A stretch of DNA of 64,000 nt from Candidatus Frankia alpina (GTDB lineage: Bacteria; Actinomycetota; Actinomycetes; Frankiales; Frankiaceae): assembly GCF_902806485.1 (NCBI RefSeq), contig NZ_CADCWT010000002.1, positions 1 through 64,000 of the forward strand. Direction: 5' to 3'. Numbering within the stretch: the stretch's first letter is position 1; each line of letters begins with the position of its first letter. Positions 12,581 to 23,980 of this stretch are shown here, piece after piece. The position numbers and the translations under genes were made by a program. A model generated the notes under the pieces. That model was not told where the DNA came from, did not search any database, and worked only from the letters and a program-made list of their open reading frames with translations.

Positions 12581-14113
12581 ATGACGGACCACCCGACACC
12601 TTCCGCCACGACCAGCGCAGCCGCCACGACCGACGTCGTGCAGCTGACCGCCGCCGCCACGGCCGCGGCGATCGCCGCGGGCGAGCTGAGCGCCGTCGAG
12701 GCGACCCAGGCGGCGCTCGATCGCATCGCCAAGGTCGACCACACCATCCATGCCTTCCTGCACGTCGACGCCGAGGGAGCGCTCGCTGCGGCCCGCTCCG
12801 TCGACGAGCGCCGGGCGGCCGGGGAGCGGCTCGGCCCGCTCGCCGGGGTGCCACTGGCGCTCAAGGACGTCCTGACCGCGCGCGGCATGCCGACCACCTG
12901 CGGCAGCCGGATCCTCGAGGGCTGGCACGCGCCGTACGACGCGACCGTCGTCAGCCGGCTGCGGGCGGCGGACGTCGTCCTGCTCGGTAAGGTCAACATG
13001 GACGAGTTCGCCATGGGCTCTTCCACGGAGAACTCCGCCTACGGGCCGACCCGCAACCCGTGGGACACCACCCGCATCCCGGGCGGCAGCAGCGGTGGCA
13101 GTGCCGCGGCGGTCGCGGCCTTCGAGGCCCCGCTGGCGATCGGCACCGACACGGGCGGCTCCATCCGCCAGCCGGCCGCGGTCTGCGGGCTGGTCGGGGT
13201 GAAGCCCACCTACGGCGGCGTGAGCCGCTACGGCCTGGTCGCCTTCTCCAGCTCGCTGGACCAGGCGGGCCCGCTGGCCCGCACCGTCGCCGACGCGGCG
13301 CTGCTGCACGCGGCGATCGCCGGCCACGACCCGCTCGACTCCACCAGCGTCGACGTGCCGGTGCCGGCCGTGGTCGAGGCGGCGGGCCGGCGCGACATCC
13401 GCGGCCTGCGGGTCGGCGTCGTGCGGGAGCTCGCCGGTGACGGCTACGACCCCGGGGTGCAGGCCGCCTTCACCGCCGCGGTCGAGACGCTGACCGCGCT
13501 CGGCGCCGAGGTTGTCGAGGTGAGCTGCCCGCACTTCACCTATGCGCTGCCCGCCTACTACCTGATTGCGCCGAGCGAGTGCTCGTCCAACCTGGCCCGC
13601 TTCGACGCGATGCGGTTCGGGCTGCGGATCGGCGACGACGGCCAGGCTGGCGCCGAGGAGGTCATGAGCCGCACCCGTGAGGCCGGCTTCGGCCCGGAGG
13701 TCAAGCGGCGGATCATCCTCGGTACCTACGCGCTGTCCTCGGGTTACTACGACGCCTACTACGGGCAGGCGCAGAAGGTCCGCACGTTGATCAGCCGGGA
13801 CTTCGCTGCGGCGTTCGAACGGGTCGATGTGCTGGTCTCACCCACCACCCCGACCCCGGCGTTCCCGCTCGGTGCGAAGGTGGACGACCCCGTCGCCATG
13901 TACCTGTCGGATCTGTGCACCATCCCCTCGAACCTGGCCGGCGGCCCGGCGATGAGCCTGCCGGCGGGCCTGGTGGACGGGCTGCCGGTGGGTATCCAGA
14001 TCATGGCGCCGCCGTTTGCCGACGACCGGCTCTACCTGGTCGGCGGGGCGCTGGAGGAGGCCCTCGACGCCCAGCGCGGGCACGCGCTGCTCGACGAGGC
14101 TCCGGCGCTGTGA
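12581..14113 (+). CDS. gatA: Glutamyl-tRNA(Gln) amidotransferase subunit A
   Basis: GatA is the amidase subunit that frees ammonia from glutamine. The 510 residues carry the complete Ser-cisSer-Lys triad of amidase-signature enzymes: K95 in LALKDVL, S170 in GGSSGGS and S194 in [10 protein letters not shown]. About 25 Thr/Ala-rich residues precede the conserved region. ATG 12581 is preferred to a longer frame starting inside gatC. The gene sits between gatC and a small membrane-protein gene that precedes gatB. Confidence 0.96.
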   Translation: MTDHPTPSATTSAAATTDVVQLTAAATAAAIAAGELSAVEATQAALDRIAKVDHTIHAFLHVDAEGALAAARSVDERRAAGERLGPLAGVPLALKDVLTARGMPTTCGSRILEGWHAPYDATVVSRLRAADVVLLGKVNMDEFAMGSSTENSAYGPTRNPWDTTRIPGGSSGGSAAAVAAFEAPLAIGTDTGGSIRQPAAVCGLVGVKPTYGGVSRYGLVAFSSSLDQAGPLARTVADAALLHAAIAGHDPLDSTSVDVPVPAVVEAAGRRDIRGLRVGVVRELAGDGYDPGVQAAFTAAVETLTALGAEVVEVSCPHFTYALPAYYLIAPSECSSNLARFDAMRFGLRIGDDGQAGAEEVMSRTREAGFGPEVKRRIILGTYALSSGYYDAYYGQAQKVRTLISRDFAAAFERVDVLVSPTTPTPAFPLGAKVDDPVAMYLSDLCTIPSNLAGGPAMSLPAGLVDGLPVGIQIMAPPFADDRLYLVGGALEEALDAQRGHALLDEAPAL

Positions 14114-14168
14114 CCGCCCGGCAGAGACGGCCCGGATCGGCGACCGGGCCTGGTGGAGGGGACCGGCG

Positions 14169-14426
14169 ATGGTGAATCTGCGCAGCGGCCGGCAGGACCG
14201 CCTCCTGGTCATCGTGGTCTGGCTGCTCACCGTCGTGGTGCTGGGCCTCGGCATCGCCACGGCGAGCCCGATCCTGCTCGTCTGGGGCGTGCTGGGCCTG
14301 CCGGCCGCGGTGTTCCTCAGCTACGTGCACCTGCGCGACACCCGCTCGGGCCCGCCTGCCGGACCCGGTGGGGTAGCCGAGCCCACCTCCGCCGAGCCCA
14401 CCTCCGCCGACGACTCGCCGTCATGA
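14169..14426 (+). CDS. Small two-helix membrane protein between gatA and gatB
   Basis: This 85-residue protein has two hydrophobic helices, about residues 12-30 ([19 protein letters not shown]) and 33-55, followed by a hydrophilic tail. The tail contains an exact 15-base tandem duplication encoding AEPTS twice (14376-14405). GGAGGGG eight bases before ATG 14169 supports the start. It is probably co-transcribed with gatA and gatB, but I recognise no function. Confidence 0.72.
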   Translation: MVNLRSGRQDRLLVIVVWLLTVVVLGLGIATASPILLVWGVLGLPAAVFLSYVHLRDTRSGPPAGPGGVAEPTSAEPTSADDSPS

Positions 14427-14469
14427 CCGGCCGACCCGCGCACCCAGCGACCCACGAGGAGTACCCCCG

Positions 14470-15987
14470 GTGAGCACTGCGGCTCCCGCCAGCGCGCTGC
14501 CCTCCTACGCCGACGCGCTCGCCCGTTACGAGCCGGTGATCGGGTTGGAGACGCACGTCGAGCTCGGCACCGTCTCCAAGATGTTCTGCGGCTGCCCCAC
14601 GGCGTTCGGCGCCGAGCCCAACACCCAGGTCTGCCCGGTCTGCCTCGGCCTGCCCGGTGCGCTGCCGGTGGTCAACTCCGCGGCGGTGTGTTTCGCCGTC
14701 ATGATCGGCCTCGCGCTGCACTGCGACATCGCGTCCTGGTGCCGGTTCGCGCGCAAGAACTACTTCTATCCGGACATGCCGAAGAACTTCCAGATCAGCC
14801 AGTACGACGAGCCGCTGTGCACGGATGGCTGGCTCGACGTCGAGATCGACGGCGAGGTGCACCGAGTCGGGATTACCCGCGTGCACATGGAGGAGGACAC
14901 CGGCAAGTCGCTGCACGTCGGCGGCGCCACCGGGCGCATCCACGGCGCGACCCACTCGCTGGTCGACTACAACCGGGCCGGGATCCCGCTCGTCGAGATC
15001 GTCACCGAGCCCGACGTCCGCTCGCCGGAGGTGGCCCGCGCCTACGTCGACGAGCTGCGCGAGCTCATCCGCGCCCTCGGCGTGTCCGACGTGCGGATGG
15101 AGCAGGGCTCGCTGCGCTGCGACGCGAACGTGTCGCTGCGCCGGCGCCCGGCCCCCGGCGAGCCCGACGCACCGTTCGGCACCCGCTCCGAGACGAAGAA
15201 CCTCAACTCGCTGCGGTCGGTGGAGCGGGCCGTGCGCTACGAGATCTCCCGCCAGGCCGGCCGGCTTGACGACGGCGAGCGGATCCGCCAGGAGACCCGC
15301 CACTTCGACGAGGCGGCCGGGCGGACGTCGCCCGGCCGGTCCAAGGAGGAGGCGACCGACTACCGGTACTTCCCGGAGCCGGACCTGACCCCGCTGGCGC
15401 TGCCCGTGCAGTACGTCGACGAGCTGCGCGTCGGCCTGCCGGAGCTGCCCGCCGCGCGGCGGGCCCGGCTCATCGCCGAGCACGGCTACACCGTGCGGGA
15501 TCTGACCGACCTGCGCAACGCCGGCGTGTTGGACCTGGTGGAGCAGACCGTGGCCGCCGGGGCGACCCCGGCGGCGGCGCGCAAGTGGTGGCTCAACGAG
15601 CTGGCGCGTCGCGCCGCCGACGCCGGCAGCCAGCCGAGCGACCTGGCGATCAGTCCAGCTGACGTCGCGCGGATCACCGTGCTCGTCGCCGGCGGCGAGC
15701 TCACCGACGCGCTCGCCCGCAAGGTCATCGACGGCGTGCTGGCGGGGGAGGGCACCCCGGACGAGGTCATCGCCGGGCGCGGCCTCGCCGTCGTCGCGGA
15801 CGACGGGGCGCTCACCGCGGCGGTCGACGCCGCGATCGCCACAGCGCCGGATATCGCGGAAAAGGTTCGCGGCGGCAAGGTCAACGCCGTCGGCCCGCTG
15901 GTCGGCGCGGTGATGAAGGCGATGAAGGGGCAGGCAGACGCGGCCAGCGTGCGGGGCCTGCTGCTGGAGCGCCTCGGCGCATCCTGA
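14470..15987 (+). CDS. gatB: Asp/Glu-tRNA amidotransferase subunit B
   Basis: GatB phosphorylates the misacylated glutamate or aspartate on tRNA and amidates it with ammonia channelled from GatA. The 505 residues include the family signature [13 protein letters not shown], metal-site cysteines in MFCGC ... CPVCLG, the [17 protein letters not shown] motif and a C-terminal tRNA-binding YqeY-like tail. GTG 14470 has GAGGAG eight bases upstream. It completes the gatCAB set. Confidence 0.97.
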   Translation: MSTAAPASALPSYADALARYEPVIGLETHVELGTVSKMFCGCPTAFGAEPNTQVCPVCLGLPGALPVVNSAAVCFAVMIGLALHCDIASWCRFARKNYFYPDMPKNFQISQYDEPLCTDGWLDVEIDGEVHRVGITRVHMEEDTGKSLHVGGATGRIHGATHSLVDYNRAGIPLVEIVTEPDVRSPEVARAYVDELRELIRALGVSDVRMEQGSLRCDANVSLRRRPAPGEPDAPFGTRSETKNLNSLRSVERAVRYEISRQAGRLDDGERIRQETRHFDEAAGRTSPGRSKEEATDYRYFPEPDLTPLALPVQYVDELRVGLPELPAARRARLIAEHGYTVRDLTDLRNAGVLDLVEQTVAAGATPAAARKWWLNELARRAADAGSQPSDLAISPADVARITVLVAGGELTDALARKVIDGVLAGEGTPDEVIAGRGLAVVADDGALTAAVDAAIATAPDIAEKVRGGKVNAVGPLVGAVMKAMKGQADAASVRGLLLERLGAS

Positions 15988-16329
15988 CCGGCCGGGCTGC
16001 CCGCCGCCACGCCGGATTCCACCGTTCCCCGGCTGACCGCTACGATCCACATCGTGCCGCGCTGGCCCCTCTGGTGGCTTATCGGCTGCTACACCTGGTT
16101 GCGCGGGGTGTGGCGGGTTCGGGGCGAACATCCCGTTCCGGGGTGCATGTCGTGGGTGCCGAAGGTTGCCCTGGCGTAGCCTGAGCCCGGGAAGACCACG
16201 TTCTCCCATCGTGTCGGACCCGCGTGTCGAGTTGCCGACGCCGGCCGGCGCGTCGGGTGCGCAGTGCCGGGGGCCTTCGTAGGGTGGGTCTCCGATCGGG
16301 CAGTCGTCTGCGAGGGGAGGCGTCTCGTC
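15988..16329 (+). promoter_or_regulatory. Gap upstream of PBP remnant with a possible leaderless mini-ORF
   Basis: This stretch lies between gatB and the broken penicillin-binding protein gene. A TACGAT -10-like box (16041-16046) is followed seven bases later by GTG 16054, which opens a 41-codon frame ending at 16179 that is rich in tryptophan. That arrangement matches other leaderless starts in the window, but nothing shows that the peptide is real. No other feature is seen. Confidence 0.2.
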
Positions 16330-18070
16330 ATGCCCCTCACTCCGTCCGGATTCACCGCATCGACGTCGCGGCGTCGCGGCCGCGCCCGCCGGCGGGCGAT
16401 CATCGCCGCCGTGGTGGTCGTCGTCCTGGCCGCCGCCAGCGGGATCGGTTACGTCCTGAAGAACCGGTCCGACGAGCGGGCGACCGACCGTCGGGTCCAG
16501 GCCGCGGCCTACCTCGCCGCCTGGCGAACCCTGACCACCACCGGCGCGGCGGCGACACCGGCCGCGGCCGGAGCGGTGCCCACCGGGTCGGCGGCGGCCG
16601 GCGGCCGTGACGGGGCCGGTCGGACCGCGGTGAGCGCGGTGTCCGTGCCCGGCGGCATCGACGTCGCGGCCCTGCTGGCCACGATGGCCGATGTGCGTGA
16701 CCGGCTGCTGGTCACCGGGGCCACCTTCACCCCGGGATCGATCGACCGCAACGGCCGGACGGCGTCCGCGCCCTATGCGGCGCGGCTCGACCTGTCCGGC
16801 CTGCCGGCACCGCTGGAATACGCGGGGGTGCTGAACCTCGTCGACACCGGCCGAGGCTGGAAGGTCCGGGCGCAGGCGGCCTCCGTGCACCCCGCCCTGC
16901 GCCCCGGGCTGTACCTGGACCGGACCGCCTCGACCGGCCCCATCGCGGCGGCCTGCTCGCCGCCGACGGCCAGCTGCTGAGCGGTTCCGGGGACCTCGCC
17001 GGCAACCTTGTCGGCCGGGTCGATCCGCTGTCCGGGCTGCAGCGCGTCTACGACGACCGGCTGCGCGCCCAGGGCGGCGCGGTCGTCGTGCGCGACGCGC
17101 GGGGCGCCACCGTCCAGACGCTGCACACCTACCCGATGACCGACGGCGAGTCCGTTCGGACGACCCTCGACCTGCGGGTCCAGCAGGCCGCCGAGACGGC
17201 GCTTGCGACCGCGGCCCGACCCACCGCGGCGATGGTCGCCATCGACCCCGCACGGGTGGCGTGCTGGCGCTGGCGAACCATCCGCCGAGCGGGGCGAGCC
17301 GGGCTGTGCGCGGCAAGTACCCGCCGGGCTCCACCTTCAAGATCGTGACGGCTACCGCCGCGCTGATGAACGGCAAGACGGCGAACACCCCGCTGGACTG
17401 CACCCAGACGGTCAGCGTGGGCGGGCGGACCTTCCAGAACTCCGAGGCCGAGCAGTTCGGCCCCATCCCGCTGCGCACCGCCTTCGCCAAGAGCTGCAAC
17501 ACCGCCTTCATCCGGCTGGAGGAGTCGCTGCCGGCCGACGCCCTGGAGAAAGCCGCCCAGCTCTACGGTTTCGACGGCCGGGCGCCGCTGGACATCGCCA
17601 GCGTCGGCGGGAGCTTCCCGACCCCGCGCGACTCGGTCGAGTCCGCCTCGGCGTCGATCGGGCAGGCCCGCATCGAGGTCTCGCCCCTGCAGATGGCGAG
17701 CGTGGCGGCGGCCGTCGCCAGCGGCACGTGGCGTCAGCCGTTCGTCGCCGGCCAGCCGGCGCGCAGCAACGCCGTCCCGCCCGCGGTGCTCCCGCCGCTG
17801 CGGGACTTCATGCGGGCCGTCGTCACCGAAGGCACCGCCGCGAGCGTGCCGATGCCCGGCGAGGTCTACGGCAAGATCGGCACGGCCGAGTACGCCGACG
17901 GCGACCCGCCGCCCACCCACGCCTGGTTCGTCGGCTACCGGGGTGACGTGGCCTTCGCCGTCGTCGAGGACGGCGGCTTCGGCGCTGAGACGGCGGCCCC
18001 GGTCGCTGCCCGCTTCCTGACCGCCCTCGACGGCGGCGCGGTGGCCGCGCCCGGTTCCGGCGGTCGCTGA
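16330..18070 (+). pseudogene. Penicillin-binding protein with NTF2-like N-domain, two frameshifts
   Basis: Three successive frames together encode one class B PBP of about 580 residues. It has an N-terminal anchor (AIIAAVVVVVLAAASGIGYVL), an NTF2-like domain, then a transpeptidase with STFK (PPGSTFKIV) and SCN. The first frame stops at 16980; the sequence continues one base back through about 17250, then shifts back again to end at 18070. Both breaks look like single lost C residues, near 16950 (PI/RGGLLAADGQLL) and near 17250 (IDPA/TGGVLALANH). The KTG motif reads KIG (YGKIGTAEY), a second sign of lost activity. If intact it would cross-link peptidoglycan at the outer membrane face. Confidence 0.75.
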
Positions 18071-18094
18071 TCCCGCCCACCTGCGATCCGCTGC

Positions 18095-18123
18095 TTGACG
18101 TACGGCCCGATCTCCGGCACGGT
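18095..18123 (+). promoter_or_regulatory. Candidate promoter of the ilvBNC leader
   Basis: TTGACG at 18095-18100 and CACGGT at 18118-18123 are separated by 17 bases. Initiation about seven bases later would fall at GTG 18130, the second possible start of the leader peptide, making that message leaderless. This is a prediction from spacing only. Confidence 0.4.
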
Positions 18124-18168
18124 ATGTCTGTGCACAGTCAGATTCTTGTACGCTCAGAGCGCGCGTAG
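18124..18168 (+). CDS. ilv leader peptide (attenuator peptide)
   Basis: A 14-codon frame reads MSVHSQILVRSERA. The adjacent Ile-Leu-Val codons (ATT CTT GTA) are what a branched-chain amino acid attenuator needs, because ribosome stalling there would report shortage of these amino acids. An in-frame GTG at 18130 gives a 12-residue version and better fits the promoter spacing. It lies 186 bases before ilvB and just ahead of a transcription terminator. Confidence 0.65.
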   Translation: MSVHSQILVRSERA

Positions 18169-18224
18169 TCGACGACCTCGACTCGTGCGCCGCCCCTCAG
18201 TGCCTTAGGCACGAGGGGCTTTTT
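18168..18224 (+). terminator. ilvBNC attenuator: pause hairpin and intrinsic terminator
   Basis: After the leader-peptide stop, GTCGA (18168-18172) can pair with TCGAC (18178-18182). A strong terminator follows: GCCCCTC and GTGCC (18192-18204) pair with GGCAC and GAGGGGC (18208-18219) around a TTA loop, then five T residues. CTCGTGC at 18182-18188 is the exact complement of GCACGAG at 18209-18215, giving an alternative pairing that would destroy the terminator. This is the layout of classical attenuation. Confidence 0.7.
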
Positions 18225-18353
18225 CGTGCCCAGCTCCACCCTCGTTCGTGATCCAGCCCCATCACGTGACCGCGTCCCATCGCGCGCCCCGCGTTCCGTC
18301 CGCCGAGACCACCCGCTGTCGCAGATTCCCGGCCTGTCAAGGAAGACGCCCAG

Positions 18354-20141
18354 ATGACACGAGAGATCACCGGAGCCCAGTCACTCATCCACTCCCTTGA
18401 AGCGGTCGGAGCCGACGTGGTCTTCGGCATCCCCGGCGGCGCGATCCTGCCCGCCTACGACCCGTTGTACGACTCCACGCGGGTGCGCCACATCCTTGTC
18501 CGTCACGAGCAGGGTGCCGGCCACGCCGCTGAGGGATACGCCCAGGCAACCGGGCGGGTGGGGGTGTGCATGGCGACGTCGGGTCCGGGGGCGACGAACC
18601 TGGTCACCTCGATCGCGGACGCCTACATGGACTCGGTGCCGATGGTCGCGATCACCGGGCAGGTGCCCAGCGCCGCGATCGGGACGGACGCCTTCCAGGA
18701 AGCGGACATCTGCGGCATCACGTTGCCGATCACCAAGCACAACTTTCTCGTCCAGTCCGTCGACGACATCCCGCGGACGATCGCCGAGGCATTCCACCTG
18801 GCGGGCACGGGTCGCCCCGGCCCCGTCCTGGTCGATCTGCCCAAGGACATCCTGCAGTCGGTCACCTCGGTGCTGCCGCACGAGATCTGGCCGCCGACGC
18901 TCGATCTGCCCGGCTACCGCCCGATCATTCGGCCGCACAGCAAGCAGGTGCGCGAAGCGGCGAAGCTGATCAGCGCGTCCCGGCGGCCGGTGCTGTACAT
19001 CGGCGGCGGCGTGCTGCGGGCCCGCGCCGCCGCGGAGCTGCGCACGCTGGCGGAGCTGACCGGCATCCCGGTCGTCACCACGCTGATGGCCCGCGGCGCC
19101 TTCCCCGACTCGCACCCCCAGCATCTGGGTATGCCCGGAATGCACGGCTCGGTCGCCGCGGTGACCGCGCTGCAGAAGGCGGATCTGCTGATCACTCTCG
19201 GAGCCCGCTTCGACGACCGGGTCACCGGCAGGCTGTCCTCGTTCGCACCGCACGCCGCGGTCATCCACGCCGACATCGATCCCGCCGAGATCGGCAAGAA
19301 CCGGACCGCCGACGTGCCGATCGTCGGTGACTGCCGAGAGGTGATCAATGAGCTGATCGCCGCGCTGGCCGCCGAGCCCCGCCCGGACCTCGAGGGCTGG
19401 TGGCGCACCCTGGACGGCTGGCGGCGCACCTACCCACTGGGCTACGACCTCCCGGACGACGGGTCGCTGGCGCCGCAGCACGTCATCGAGCGGCTCGGCC
19501 GCATCTCCGGGCCGGAGACGATCTTCGCGGCGGGGGTCGGCCAGCATCAGATGTGGGCCGCGCAGTTCATCTCCTACGAGAACCCCTACACCTGGCTGAA
19601 CTCCGGCGGCGCCGGGACGATGGGCTTCGCCGTGCCGGCCGCGATGGGCGCCAAGGTCGGCCGCCCGGACGCCACGGTGTGGGCGATCGACGGCGACGGC
19701 TGCTTCCAGATGACCAACCAGGAGCTCGCCACCTGCGCGCTGGAGGGCATCCCGATCAAGGTTGCGATCATCAACAACGGGTCGCTTGGGATGGTCCGGC
19801 AGTGGCAGACCCTGTTCTACGACAAGCGATACTCGAACACCGAGCTCGGCACGCATCCGGCGTCGCCGCGGACCGGAGTCAAGCGGGTGCCCGACTTCGT
19901 CCGCCTCGCCGAGGCGCTGGGCTGCGTCGGACTGCGGTGCGACTCGGCCGCCGAGGTCGACGCGACGATCGAGAAGGCGATGGCGATCGACGACGCCTCC
20001 GTGGTCGTGGACTTCGTCGTCCACCCGGACGCCATGGTGTGGCCGATGGTCGCCGCCGGTGCCAGCAACGACGACATCCGGGTCGCCCGCGACCTCGCGC
20101 CCGATTTCGACTACTCCGGCGACGTCGAGGTGAACCTGTGA
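18354..20141 (+). CDS. ilvB: Acetolactate synthase large (catalytic) subunit
   Basis: IlvB is the ThDP-dependent enzyme that makes acetolactate or acetohydroxybutyrate, the first common step to valine, leucine and isoleucine. The 595 residues show the ThDP glutamate in [14 protein letters not shown], the FAD/central domain, and the ThDP-binding [15 protein letters not shown] motif in the C-terminal domain. AAGGAA nine bases before ATG 18354 supports the start. The gene heads an ilvB-ilvN-ilvC operon controlled by the attenuator just upstream. Confidence 0.96.
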   Translation: MTREITGAQSLIHSLEAVGADVVFGIPGGAILPAYDPLYDSTRVRHILVRHEQGAGHAAEGYAQATGRVGVCMATSGPGATNLVTSIADAYMDSVPMVAITGQVPSAAIGTDAFQEADICGITLPITKHNFLVQSVDDIPRTIAEAFHLAGTGRPGPVLVDLPKDILQSVTSVLPHEIWPPTLDLPGYRPIIRPHSKQVREAAKLISASRRPVLYIGGGVLRARAAAELRTLAELTGIPVVTTLMARGAFPDSHPQHLGMPGMHGSVAAVTALQKADLLITLGARFDDRVTGRLSSFAPHAAVIHADIDPAEIGKNRTADVPIVGDCREVINELIAALAAEPRPDLEGWWRTLDGWRRTYPLGYDLPDDGSLAPQHVIERLGRISGPETIFAAGVGQHQMWAAQFISYENPYTWLNSGGAGTMGFAVPAAMGAKVGRPDATVWAIDGDGCFQMTNQELATCALEGIPIKVAIINNGSLGMVRQWQTLFYDKRYSNTELGTHPASPRTGVKRVPDFVRLAEALGCVGLRCDSAAEVDATIEKAMAIDDASVVVDFVVHPDAMVWPMVAAGASNDDIRVARDLAPDFDYSGDVEVNL

Positions 20142-20172
20142 CGCCCGCCCACCGAACCAGGAGCGCGACATC

Positions 20173-20697
20173 ATGACCCGGCACACCCTGTCCGTGCTGG
20201 TGGAGAACAAGCCGGGGGTGCTCGCCCGGGTCTCCGGCCTGTTCTCCCGGCGCGGGTTCAACATCGAGTCGCTCGCCGTCGGCCCGACCGAGCACCCGGA
20301 CGTCTCCCGGATGACGATCGTCGTCGCCGTCGAGGACCTGCCGTTGGAGCAGGTGACCAAGCAGCTCAACAAGTTGGTCAACGTCCTGAAGATCGTCGAG
20401 ATGGACACCTCCGTCTCGGTGCAGCGTGAGCTGATGTTGATCAAGGTGCGCGCCGAGGCGTCCGCCCGGTCCCAGGTGCTGGAAACCGTCACCTTGTTCC
20501 GTGCGAAGGTGGTCGACGTCGCCCCGGACGCCGTCACGATCGAGGCGACGGGCACCCGTGACAAGCTGGACGCCCTCATCCGGATGCTGGAGCCGTTCGG
20601 GATCCGGGAGCTCGTCCAGTCCGGCATGGTGGCGCTCGGCCGCGGCGCGCGGTCGATCACCGACCGCAGCCTGCGCGCCGTCGACCGGTCGGCCTGA
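20173..20697 (+). CDS. ilvN: Acetolactate synthase small (regulatory) subunit
   Basis: This 174-residue regulatory subunit begins with an ACT domain ([21 protein letters not shown]). It has the conserved C-terminal half ([25 protein letters not shown]), which conveys valine feedback inhibition to IlvB. AGGAG lies nine bases before ATG 20173. It is 31 bases downstream of ilvB. Confidence 0.96.
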   Translation: MTRHTLSVLVENKPGVLARVSGLFSRRGFNIESLAVGPTEHPDVSRMTIVVAVEDLPLEQVTKQLNKLVNVLKIVEMDTSVSVQRELMLIKVRAEASARSQVLETVTLFRAKVVDVAPDAVTIEATGTRDKLDALIRMLEPFGIRELVQSGMVALGRGARSITDRSLRAVDRSA

Positions 20698-20815
20698 CGG
20701 TCGGCTCGCTCCATCTGGTCGGCCGCAGCGGCCCCGCGCGTACCGCGGCGATCGCGGTGATCCCGGCCAGGCCGTGCCCGCATTTCCCTTCACTCAACGA
20801 GGAGACACCCCCACG

Positions 20816-21806
<991 letters not shown>

Positions 21807-21808
<2 letters not shown>

Positions 21809-21849
21809 CAAGAAGGATCGCCCGGCAGCAAGAAGGATCGCCCGGCAGC
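21807..21849 (+). repeat. 20-bp tandem duplication at the ilvC stop
   Basis: The unit AGCAAGAAGGATCGCCCGGC occurs twice in direct tandem with a three-base partial third copy. The first copy begins inside the ilvC TAG stop. It looks like a recent local duplication and carries no recognisable gene. Confidence 0.85.
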
Positions 21850-21861
21850 CGGCCGACGCCG

Positions 21862-21912
21862 GTTCGGTGCCGGGCTCCGCCGCCGGATGGTGACGGAGCC
21901 CGGCCGCCGAAC
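21862..21912 (+). terminator. Hairpin after ilvC
   Basis: An 11-bp perfect stem (21869-21879 with 21894-21904) is flanked by a further 6-bp pairing (21862-21867 with 21907-21912). No T run follows, so if it terminates the ilv operon it would be a U-less type of terminator, common in GC-rich actinobacteria. Confidence 0.5.
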
Positions 21913-22129
21913 GGCGAGGACAGCCGGACCACACTCGGGGGATTGCGCATTTCCGTCGGGACCGGTGCGGAAAGCGTTCGGCCTGCGCAGCCCGCGTCGG
22001 TAGGCTGGGCCCGCTGCGCCACCCGGCGCGCAGTCAGTACGCTCACCACCGCCAGGCCGACGGCCACGTGATCACACCTCGTTCCGCGCGTCGCCTCCAG
22101 CCTGACCAGAGGTTGCTAGGAGAGGCCCA
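21913..22129 (+). promoter_or_regulatory. serA upstream region
   Basis: TAGGCT at 22001-22006 is a good actinobacterial -10 box and would start transcription about 120 bases before serA. No matching -35 is obvious. AGGAGAGG at 22118-22125 is the serA ribosome binding site. Confidence 0.35.
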
Positions 22130-23722
22130 GTGCCCGTCGTACTCGTTGCCGAGGAGCTGTCGCCGGCCGGGCTGGAGGTGTTGTCCGGGGACTTCGAGCT
22201 TCGTCACGTCGACGGCGCCGACCGGTCGGCCCTCCTGCCCGCGATCGCCGACGTCGACGCCGTGATCGTCCGTTCCGCCACCAAGATCGACGCGGAGGCG
22301 CTCGCGGCGGCGAGCCGGCTCAAGGTCGTCGCCCGCGCCGGCATCGGCTTGGACAACGTCGACGTGGCCGCCGCCACCCAGCGTGGCGTCATGGTTGTCA
22401 ACGCGCCGACGTCGAACATCGTCAGCGCCGCCGAGCACGCGATCGCGTTGCTGCTCGCCGTCGCCCGCCGGGTGCCGGCGGCGAACCAGTCGCTGCGCGG
22501 CGGGGAATGGAAGCGGTCGCGGTTCACCGGCGTCGAACTGGTCGAGAAGACGCTCGGTGTCGTCGGCCTCGGCCGCATCGGGGTCCTCGTGGCGCAGCGG
22601 CTGGCCGGATTCGGCATGAAGGTCATCGCCTACGACCCGTACGTGTCGGTGGCGCGCGCTTCCCAGCTCGGCGTCACCCTCGTCGACCTCGACGAGCTGC
22701 TGCGCCGCAGCGACGTGATCACGATCCACCTGCCCAAGACGCCGGAGACGCTCGGTCTGATCGGCGCCGAGGAACTGGCCCGGACCAAGCCCGGTGTCAT
22801 CATCGTCAACGCCGCCCGTGGCGGCCTCGTCGACGAGGCGGCGCTCGCCGAGGCGATCAGCTCCGGCCAGGTCGGCGGCGCCGGCATCGACGTCTTCGTC
22901 ACCGAGCCGACCACCGCGTCGCCGCTGTTCGGCCTCGACAACGTGGTGGTCACCCCGCACCTCGGCGCCTCCACCCAGGAAGCTCAGGACAAGGCCGGGC
23001 TCGCAGTCGCTCGCTCGGTGCGCCTTGCGCTGCAGGGCGAGTTCGTGCCGGACGCGGTCAACGTGCAGGCCGGTGGGGTGGTGGCCGAGGACGTTCGGCC
23101 GGGCCTGCCGCTCGCCGAGAAGCTGGGGCAGCTGTTCTCCGGGCTCGCCGGCGGGCTCGCCGCCGCCATCACCGTCGAGGTCCGGGGGGAGATCGCGGTC
23201 CACGACGTCTCGGTGCTCCAGCTCGCCGTGCTCAAGGGCGTCTTCACCGACGTCATCGAGGAGCAGGTCACCTACGTCAACGCTCCGTTGCTGGCGAAGG
23301 AGCGCGGTGTCGAGGTCGCCCTGGAGACCTCCGAGGAGGGCTCCTCGGACTACCGCAACCTGGTGACCGTGCGCGGCGTGCTCGCCGACGGCACCCCGGT
23401 GTCGGTCAGTGGGACCCTCATCGGCTCCCGGCAGGTCGAGAAGATCACCGCGATCGACGGCTTCGAGGTCGACATCCGGCCCGAGGCGCACCTGGCCTTC
23501 TTCCGCTACGAGGACCGGCCCGGGATCGTCGGCGCGGTCGGCGCGCTGCTCGGCGAGGCGCACATCAACATCGCCAGCGCCCAGGTGAGCCGGGTCCAGG
23601 CAGGCGGGGAGGCGCTGATGTCGCTGTCGCTCGACGACGCGGTCGCCGCCGACATCCTGGCCGATATCGCGAAGATCATCGGTGCTTCCTATGCGCGGGC
23701 GGTCAGCATCCACGCCGAGTAG
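22130..23722 (+). CDS. serA: D-3-phosphoglycerate dehydrogenase
   Basis: SerA oxidises 3-phosphoglycerate with NAD+, the committed step of serine synthesis. The 530 residues are the long actinobacterial type. They have the nucleotide fold (GVVGLGRIGVLVAQRL), substrate motif NAARGGLVDE, catalytic HLGAST, an intervening allosteric domain, and a C-terminal ACT domain (RPGIVGAVGALLGEAHINIA) for serine feedback. GTG 22130 follows AGGAGAGG. Its position between ilv and leu genes matches the mycobacterial order. Confidence 0.96.
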   Translation: MPVVLVAEELSPAGLEVLSGDFELRHVDGADRSALLPAIADVDAVIVRSATKIDAEALAAASRLKVVARAGIGLDNVDVAAATQRGVMVVNAPTSNIVSAAEHAIALLLAVARRVPAANQSLRGGEWKRSRFTGVELVEKTLGVVGLGRIGVLVAQRLAGFGMKVIAYDPYVSVARASQLGVTLVDLDELLRRSDVITIHLPKTPETLGLIGAEELARTKPGVIIVNAARGGLVDEAALAEAISSGQVGGAGIDVFVTEPTTASPLFGLDNVVVTPHLGASTQEAQDKAGLAVARSVRLALQGEFVPDAVNVQAGGVVAEDVRPGLPLAEKLGQLFSGLAGGLAAAITVEVRGEIAVHDVSVLQLAVLKGVFTDVIEEQVTYVNAPLLAKERGVEVALETSEEGSSDYRNLVTVRGVLADGTPVSVSGTLIGSRQVEKITAIDGFEVDIRPEAHLAFFRYEDRPGIVGAVGALLGEAHINIASAQVSRVQAGGEALMSLSLDDAVAADILADIAKIIGASYARAVSIHAE

Positions 23723-23974
23723 CACCCACCGGTAGCCGGCCACGCACGGTCCCCGCATCCGACTCCGGTCGGATCGTCGCGGCCGCAGTGGGCGGCGCGG
23801 CGGTGCGGTACCGCCGGGCGGGCGGGCCGTTGCAGGTGGGTCGTCGTCGCCGGCCGGACGGGGTCGCCCGCCGGGCCGGCGCCGGCGTGTCGGCTCCCGT
23901 TTCGGCACGGAGGTGCCCGGAGTGATCTTTACGCCGAACGTGCGGCTTTAACTGGGCGTCGAGTTTACCGTGGC

Positions 23975-23980
23975 TAGTAT
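23975..23980 (+). promoter_or_regulatory. -10 box TAGTAT upstream of the septum-formation-like gene
   Basis: TAGTAT is a strong -10 match, predicting initiation near 23987. That would exclude the ATG at 23979 and favour the ATG at 24022, which has GAGGGG ten bases upstream. Confidence 0.4.
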
